A DNA stretch of 9,503 nt. Source: Chloroflexota bacterium (lineage in GTDB: Bacteria; Chloroflexota; Limnocylindria; Limnocylindrales; CSP1-4). The stretch is taken from contig PMIQ01000246.1 in the NCBI GenBank assembly GCA_003157175.1, positions 1-9,503 of the forward strand, in the 5' to 3' direction. A program made the translations under genes and the position numbers. This document shows, piece after piece, positions 5,981 through 9,503 of the stretch; the stretch's first letter is position 1; each line of letters begins with the position of its first letter. Under the pieces are notes generated by a model, which was not told where the DNA came from, made no database searches, and saw only the letters and a list, made by a program, of their open reading frames with translations.

Positions 5981-8254
5981 CTACCGCGGAGGCGGCGCGT
6001 AGATCTCGAGGCGATTGCTGATCGCGGTGGCTGTGCTTCCGCCGGCCACCAGCACGCGTCCGTCTCGAAGAACCACGGCCGCGGGCCAGTACAGGGGCTG
6101 CTGCAAACTGCCGGTCCGTTGCCATGTGCCCGAGTCGGGATCGAACAGTTCCACCGCGATCGTCGTGTCGTCCTTGACGTCGTTGCCTCCGATCTCGAGC
6201 AGCCGTCCGTCCAGCAGCGTCACCATGCGGGCCTGGCAGTGGCCGCCCGGCATGCCGGCGGCATTGGTCCAACCGGCGCCGGGCACGTATACATCCACCG
6301 AGGCCGTGCCGTCCTGGAGCCCGTTGCTCCAACCGCCCGCAACGAGCACGCTGCCATTCGGCAGGAGCGCGGCCGATTGGGCGGACCGCGGCACGGACAT
6401 GCTGCCGGCGAATTGCCATGAGTCCGATGCCGGGTCGTAGAGCTCGGCTGAGCTCGCGACGTGCTCCCGTCCGACTCTGGCTCGGCCGGACAGGTAGACC
6501 GAGCTGCCGCCCGCGACGAGAACTCGCCCGTCCGCAAGCCTCGTCGCTGTGGCCAGCGCCCGCGGCGTCGACATCGATTGGGCCATCGTCCAGGTGGCCG
6601 TGCTGCGGTTGTAGATCTCTGCCGTGGCGGTCGCGGTCCAGCCTCCCGAGGCGTACTTCGTCCAACCGCCGGCGACCAGGATTCGACCGTCCGTCAGTTC
6701 CGTGACCGTTGCCTGCGAGCGAGGTACGATCATCGGCGAAATCGCGCTCCAGCTACCGGTCGAACCGGAGAGCAACTCCGCCGCGGAGACGGGATACGAG
6801 CCGTTCGTTCCACCCCAACCACCGGCGGCGAACACCGACCCGTCGCTCAGGGTCGCAACACCAGGGACTGCCTGCGCCGAGAGCATCGATGAGCCGGCAC
6901 TGACGGTTCCGGTTTGGGGGTCCACGAGACTGGTCTGGAGCGCCATGGTGTGAGACTTGCCCGTGACCATGCCGAAGACCGTGACGCTGCCGTTGGGGAG
7001 CTGGGCCGCGCCATCGCCCCACATCGTCCGTGGCAAGGATCCGAAAAGCTGCCACACCCCGGTTGGGCCGGTGAAAGGCGTCGCCGTGGCGGCTGCCGTG
7101 GCTGTCGCCGTAACGGCGGCCTGACCGCTGTCTGTCGGTCGCGCGGTAACCTCGCCCGACGGCGTCGGGGCGACCGATGGAGAGCCGTCGGGGCGACCGG
7201 CGACGACCATGACGCCGACGCTCAGGAGCGCGATGATGGCGATGGCCGCGACAATCGCGAAGGCAGGAGATGGCTTGAACCCGGGGCTGGCTGCCGGTCG
7301 AGGCGCTGCACCGGGCATTGTTCCCCGCACGGGAGCGGGGACGGCACCCGGCATCGTGCCCGAGGAGGCGGCGGTCGGCGCACCGGACGAGCCGGCCAGA
7401 GATGGCGTCGCCATTGCCCACGGCTGGCCGGAGAGGCTGCGCTTCGAGTCGTCGGGAGAGCCCGCGACGGTGAGTTGTGTCCCTGGGATCGGTTCCGCGT
7501 CGGTGATCACGCGGACCAGCTGGCGAGCGCTCTGGGGCCGGGCGTTGGGGTCCTTGGCCAGTAACCAGGAGACGATGGGGCGGGCCTCCGGAGGCAAATT
7601 CGAGAAATCGGGCGGCTGGCTGAGGTGGGCGACCAGCACCTCGTGGTACGTCGTGCCCTCGAACGGTGGACTTCCGGTCAGCAACTCGAAGGCGATTATG
7701 CCCAGGGCGTAGAGGTCCGAGCGGGCGTCCACCGGCCCCTCGGGCGCCAGATAGGCGGGCGTTCCGACCAGGCCGCTGGTCCTGGTGACGCGGGTCAGAT
7801 CGGCCGCCCGCGAGATGCCGAAATCGGCCAGCTTGAGGATCCCGCCCGGGGCAACCAGAACGTTCGAAGTCTTCACGTCGCGGTGGATCACCCCGGCGGC
7901 GTGGGCATCGGCCAGGCCTTCGGCCAGCTGCAGCAGCATCGCCCGCGTGTCGGGCCAGCTGTAGGGCCCGTGCTCTGCGAGGCGCTCGCGCAGCGACGGC
8001 CCTTCGACGAACTCGAAGGCGATGAAGGGAACGCCCTCGCGAGCTCCGTAGCCCAGGACCTTGACGACGTTCGGGGAGTTGATGCGTTTGGCGATCTCGA
8101 GCTCGTGCTCGAATCGAAGTCGGTATTCTGGGTCGTCCGCGTAGAGATCGTGAAGCAGCTTCAGGGCGACGATCTGCCCCGTCTCGTCGTCGCGGGCGCG
8201 CCAGACGACGCCCATTCCGCCCTTGCCCACCTGCTCGATAGGCGTGAAACCCAC
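5981..8254 (-). CDS. Transmembrane Ser/Thr protein kinase with extracytoplasmic seven-repeat Kelch propeller
   Basis: A 757-residue PknB-like receptor kinase. The cytoplasmic kinase domain (about 3-252) shows the Gly-rich loop VGKGGMGVVW (9-18), VALKLL with Lys32, an alpha-C Glu (51 or 53), IHRDVKTSN (123-131, catalytic Asp126), LADFG (142-146), GTPAYLAPE (164-172) and the ARSDLYALG segment (177-185). The residues needed for catalysis are present. A Pro/Ala/Ser-rich linker (255-328) includes a repeated GTMPGA (299-304 and 311-316). One membrane helix spans 331-352, followed by a Thr/Ala-rich stalk (355-397). The outside domain (399-757) has seven evenly spaced copies of a motif like LxDGRVLVAGG, at about 416, 468, 520, 573, 631, 680 and 729, as in a complete seven-bladed Kelch beta-propeller, here presumably the ligand-sensing part. 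Between APE and VDARSD there are only two residues, where PknB relatives usually have about six. The GTG at 8254 is supported by GAGGGAG 5 nt upstream. It converges on the phosphatase/FHA cluster, its likely partners. Confidence 0.93.
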   Translation of the reverse strand: MGFTPIEQVGKGGMGVVWRARDDETGQIVALKLLHDLYADDPEYRLRFEHELEIAKRINSPNVVKVLGYGAREGVPFIAFEFVEGPSLRERLAEHGPYSWPDTRAMLLQLAEGLADAHAAGVIHRDVKTSNVLVAPGGILKLADFGISRAADLTRVTRTSGLVGTPAYLAPEGPVDARSDLYALGIIAFELLTGSPPFEGTTYHEVLVAHLSQPPDFSNLPPEARPIVSWLLAKDPNARPQSARQLVRVITDAEPIPGTQLTVAGSPDDSKRSLSGQPWAMATPSLAGSSGAPTAASSGTMPGAVPAPVRGTMPGAAPRPAASPGFKPSPAFAIVAAIAIIALLSVGVMVVAGRPDGSPSVAPTPSGEVTARPTDSGQAAVTATATAAATATPFTGPTGVWQLFGSLPRTMWGDGAAQLPNGSVTVFGMVTGKSHTMALQTSLVDPQTGTVSAGSSMLSAQAVPGVATLSDGSVFAAGGWGGTNGSYPVSAAELLSGSTGSWSAISPMIVPRSQATVTELTDGRILVAGGWTKYASGGWTATATAEIYNRSTATWTMAQSMSTPRALATATRLADGRVLVAGGSSVYLSGRARVGREHVASSAELYDPASDSWQFAGSMSVPRSAQSAALLPNGSVLVAGGWSNGLQDGTASVDVYVPGAGWTNAAGMPGGHCQARMVTLLDGRLLEIGGNDVKDDTTIAVELFDPDSGTWQRTGSLQQPLYWPAAVVLRDGRVLVAGGSTATAISNRLEIYAPPPR

Positions 8255-8325
8255 TGGAACTCCCTCAAGAAAGCCGTCGGCGAAGCTGATGCCTCCCCTG
8301 AGGCGGTCGGCTACTGGCTCCCTCG

Positions 8326-8355
8326 ATTATCGTACGCGGGGCAGGCCGCTGTCAG
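8326..8355 (-). promoter_or_regulatory. Sigma70-like promoter of the Kelch kinase gene
   Basis: On the - strand, CTGACA (8350-8355) is followed after 18 nt by GATAAT (8326-8331), each matching the sigma70 consensus at five of six positions. Transcription would begin near 8319, giving a leader of about 65 nt before the GTG at 8254. It lies between the reductase stop and the kinase start, so the kinase can be expressed independently of the reductase. Confidence 0.65.
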
Positions 8356-8400
8356 GCCCGTCGGACTGCGACGCCCGCTTGGTGGACGGCGAAACCGGGC

Positions 8401-8931
8401 CTACGCCTGTGCGCTGCCCTCGAGCGCCGGACGAATCAGGAATACCGGATGGCGCCGGGCCTCCGCCTCGAACGCCGCCAGAGGGGAGTCGGGGCGGACG
8501 TCGAAGTAGGGGCGGGTGATGCCCACCTTCGCGAGGTAGGCCTTGAGCACCGGAGCGCTATCGGCCGGACCAAGCTCCGCGACTTCGACGGTCTGCGAGC
8601 GGCGTGCCCGGCTGAGCGTGACCTTGCCAGCGGCGCGGGCGTTGCGGACCCAGGCGACGTCACCATACGGAGCGACGAGCCAGCGCTTCGGCCCGTCCTC
8701 GACGAGCGTAACCGGGGTGGAGTGGGGGATGCCGCTCCTCCGGCCCGGGACCGTGAGTATGAAGCTGGTCCTGGGGACGATCCCGAGCCAGCTGAACACT
8801 CGCCCGATGCGGTTGACGAAGCGGACGATGGGCGTCACCCGATAGGTTCGCGCCAACGCGGTTCTCCCGTAGGGCCGAACTATGTTGGCAGGCCACCGGA
8901 TCGGCGCCGCCTGAGGTCGGTCGCCATTCAT
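8401..8931 (-). CDS. F420-type (deazaflavin-dependent) nitroreductase-family oxidoreductase
   Basis: A 176-residue split-barrel protein of the DUF385/deazaflavin-dependent nitroreductase family, whose studied members use reduced F420 to reduce quinones, nitro compounds or other substrates; the substrate here is unknown. Family landmarks are FVNRIGRVFSWLGI (38-51), SFILTVPGRRSGIPHSTPV (56-74, with the Gly-Arg-Arg/Lys-Ser-Gly motif that contacts cofactor phosphates), RWLVAPYGDVAWVRNARAAG (83-102), RPYFDVRPDSP (140-150) and HPVFLI (161-166). It has no signal peptide or membrane helix. The ATG at 8931 is the best start by family length but has no clear Shine-Dalgarno; a TACAAT -10-like sequence overlaps it, so a GTG codon at residue 32, just before TPIVRF, is an alternative. 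The frame also stays open to 9027, but the added residues do not look like the family. It is transcribed divergently from the DoxX-family gene, and is compatible with a redox role for that pair. Confidence 0.88.
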   Translation of the reverse strand: MNGDRPQAAPIRWPANIVRPYGRTALARTYRVTPIVRFVNRIGRVFSWLGIVPRTSFILTVPGRRSGIPHSTPVTLVEDGPKRWLVAPYGDVAWVRNARAAGKVTLSRARRSQTVEVAELGPADSAPVLKAYLAKVGITRPYFDVRPDSPLAAFEAEARRHPVFLIRPALEGSAQA

Positions 8932-8991
8932 TGTAGGGGCGAGCCAGAAAGGCGCGACGATGCCGCCACGGACCGCCAGGAGGGACGACCA

Positions 8992-9021
8992 ATGGATCGA
9001 TGTCTGCCTTTGCGCCGCTGA
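8992..9021 (+). CDS. Nine-codon leader ORF upstream of the DoxX-family gene
   Basis: ATG at 8992 is preceded by AGGAGGG (8978-8984) at a 7-nt spacing, as good a ribosome binding site as any in the window. It encodes MDRCLPLRR and stops at TGA 9019-9021, 50 nt before the DoxX-family start. So strong a site on so short a frame suggests a regulatory leader peptide or upstream ORF. The Cys near the start and the Pro/Arg-rich end could be sites of ribosome pausing. There is no homologue to compare, so chance cannot be excluded. Confidence 0.4.
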   Translation: MDRCLPLRR

Positions 9022-9037
9022 ACGCATACTCCGCTCG

Positions 9038-9052
9038 GACGGATTCTCCGTC
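9038..9052 (+). promoter_or_regulatory. Small hairpin just before the DoxX-family ribosome binding site
   Basis: GACGGA (9038-9043) pairs perfectly with TCCGTC (9047-9052) around a TTC loop, 5 nt before the AGGAGG of the next gene and 16 nt after the leader ORF stop. A ribosome stalled near the leader stop could affect its folding. It is short and its significance is uncertain. Confidence 0.35.
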
Positions 9053-9071
9053 GTGGTAGGAGGTGCTCGTC

Positions 9072-9503
9072 GTGTACATCTACGCGCGGACCAGCCGCTA
9101 TGGCGTGGCGCTGCTACGTGTCGTTGTCGGCGTCATCTTCGTGTGGGCCGGGCTGTCGAAGGTGTTCAACGAAGGCGCTCCCGGATCCTGGTCCGCGCAG
9201 GGGTTCTTGAAGTTCGCGACGAACGGTTCTCTGGGCTGGCCGTTCGTGACCGGCACCGCGGACCCGACGAAGATTTACAACCCGACGCACGACTTCTGGG
9301 TCTCGCTGGCCGGCAACGCCACCGCCATGACGATCGTCAACAACCTGGTGGTGGCAGGCGAGATGTGCGTCGGCATCGCGCTGCTCCTTGGCGTCGTGAC
9401 GCGTTTCGCTGGCGTGATGGGTGCCTTCATGATGGCGTTCTTCTTCCTCGCCGGCTGGAGCTTTACGGACGGCATCGTCGAAGAGCACGTCACCTACGCT
9501 GTC
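9072..9503 (+). CDS. DoxX-family membrane protein (partial, right edge)
   Basis: The frame is open from GTG 9072 to the end of the window, 144 codons without a stop. AGGAGG at 9058-9063 with an 8-nt spacer supports this start. The N-terminal helix (about 11-28, GVALLRVVVGVIFVWAGLSK) is followed by an exposed loop (30-85) with GFLKFATNG and a Gly/Pro-rich part, then further helices at about 86-109 (VVAGEMCVGIALLLGVVTR) and 112-130 (GVMGAFMMAFFFLAGW). The AGEMCVGIALLLG segment is typical of the DoxX/DoxD-like family. Members include a subunit of archaeal thiosulfate:quinone oxidoreductase and, in bacteria, redox-linked membrane proteins; the exact role here is unknown. It is divergent from the reductase gene and follows a short leader ORF and hairpin. 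Confidence 0.85.
   Translation, partial: MYIYARTSRYGVALLRVVVGVIFVWAGLSKVFNEGAPGSWSAQGFLKFATNGSLGWPFVTGTADPTKIYNPTHDFWVSLAGNATAMTIVNNLVVAGEMCVGIALLLGVVTRFAGVMGAFMMAFFFLAGWSFTDGIVEEHVTYAV

Noticed and set aside
7625..8509. A 294-codon + strand open frame opposite the kinase domain.
   Set aside because: It is a mirror of GC-rich codon use on the coding strand, has no recognisable domain or ribosome binding site, and spans the kinase promoter.

Overview
High-GC bacterial DNA from an accessory-looking stretch of chromosome. The mix fits a high-GC Chloroflexota lineage or, alternatively, an Actinomycetota: a membrane Ser/Thr kinase, PP2C phosphatase and FHA protein together, a deazaflavin (F420)-type reductase, GTG starts, and a possible leaderless promoter. 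No rRNA, tRNA, CRISPR array or insertion sequence is visible, and the taxonomic guess is inference from content only.

Layout. (1) Positions 1-55 are the Pro/Glu-rich tail of an upstream + strand gene, converging on a complete nicotinate phosphoribosyltransferase gene (pncB, - strand, 78-1562), an NAD salvage enzyme. (2) The 250-bp space upstream of pncB carries a perfect 11-bp inverted repeat. It leads into a decayed + strand gene (1812-2537) for a secreted, membrane-anchored PKD-domain protein, broken by two frameshifts and an in-frame TGA, and followed by a strong GC hairpin terminator. (3) A + strand cluster follows: a possible 40-residue leaderless membrane peptide overlapping (ATGA) a four-helix membrane protein with a C-terminal FHA domain (2823-3713), then a PP2C-type phosphatase (3847-4779), then an 8-nt-overlapping, membrane-tethered SGNH/GDSL hydrolase (4772-5851). 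Directly after that stop codon lies a relic of the C-terminus of a second FHA gene (about 5850-5960). (4) Converging from the - strand (5981-8254) is a receptor-like Ser/Thr kinase: cytoplasmic kinase domain, one membrane helix and an extracytoplasmic seven-repeat Kelch propeller, driven by a good sigma70-like promoter at 8326-8355. (5) A - strand F420-type (deazaflavin-dependent) reductase (8401-8931) is divergent from a + strand DoxX-family membrane protein that runs off the right edge. The DoxX gene is preceded by a nine-codon leader ORF with a strong Shine-Dalgarno and a small hairpin.

How the parts may work together: the kinase (writer), PP2C (eraser) and FHA protein (phosphothreonine reader) form a plausible phosphosignalling module, with the Kelch propeller as outside sensor and the SGNH hydrolase as a cell-surface effector or passenger. 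The FHA relic indicates that the module once had another FHA gene, or was rearranged.
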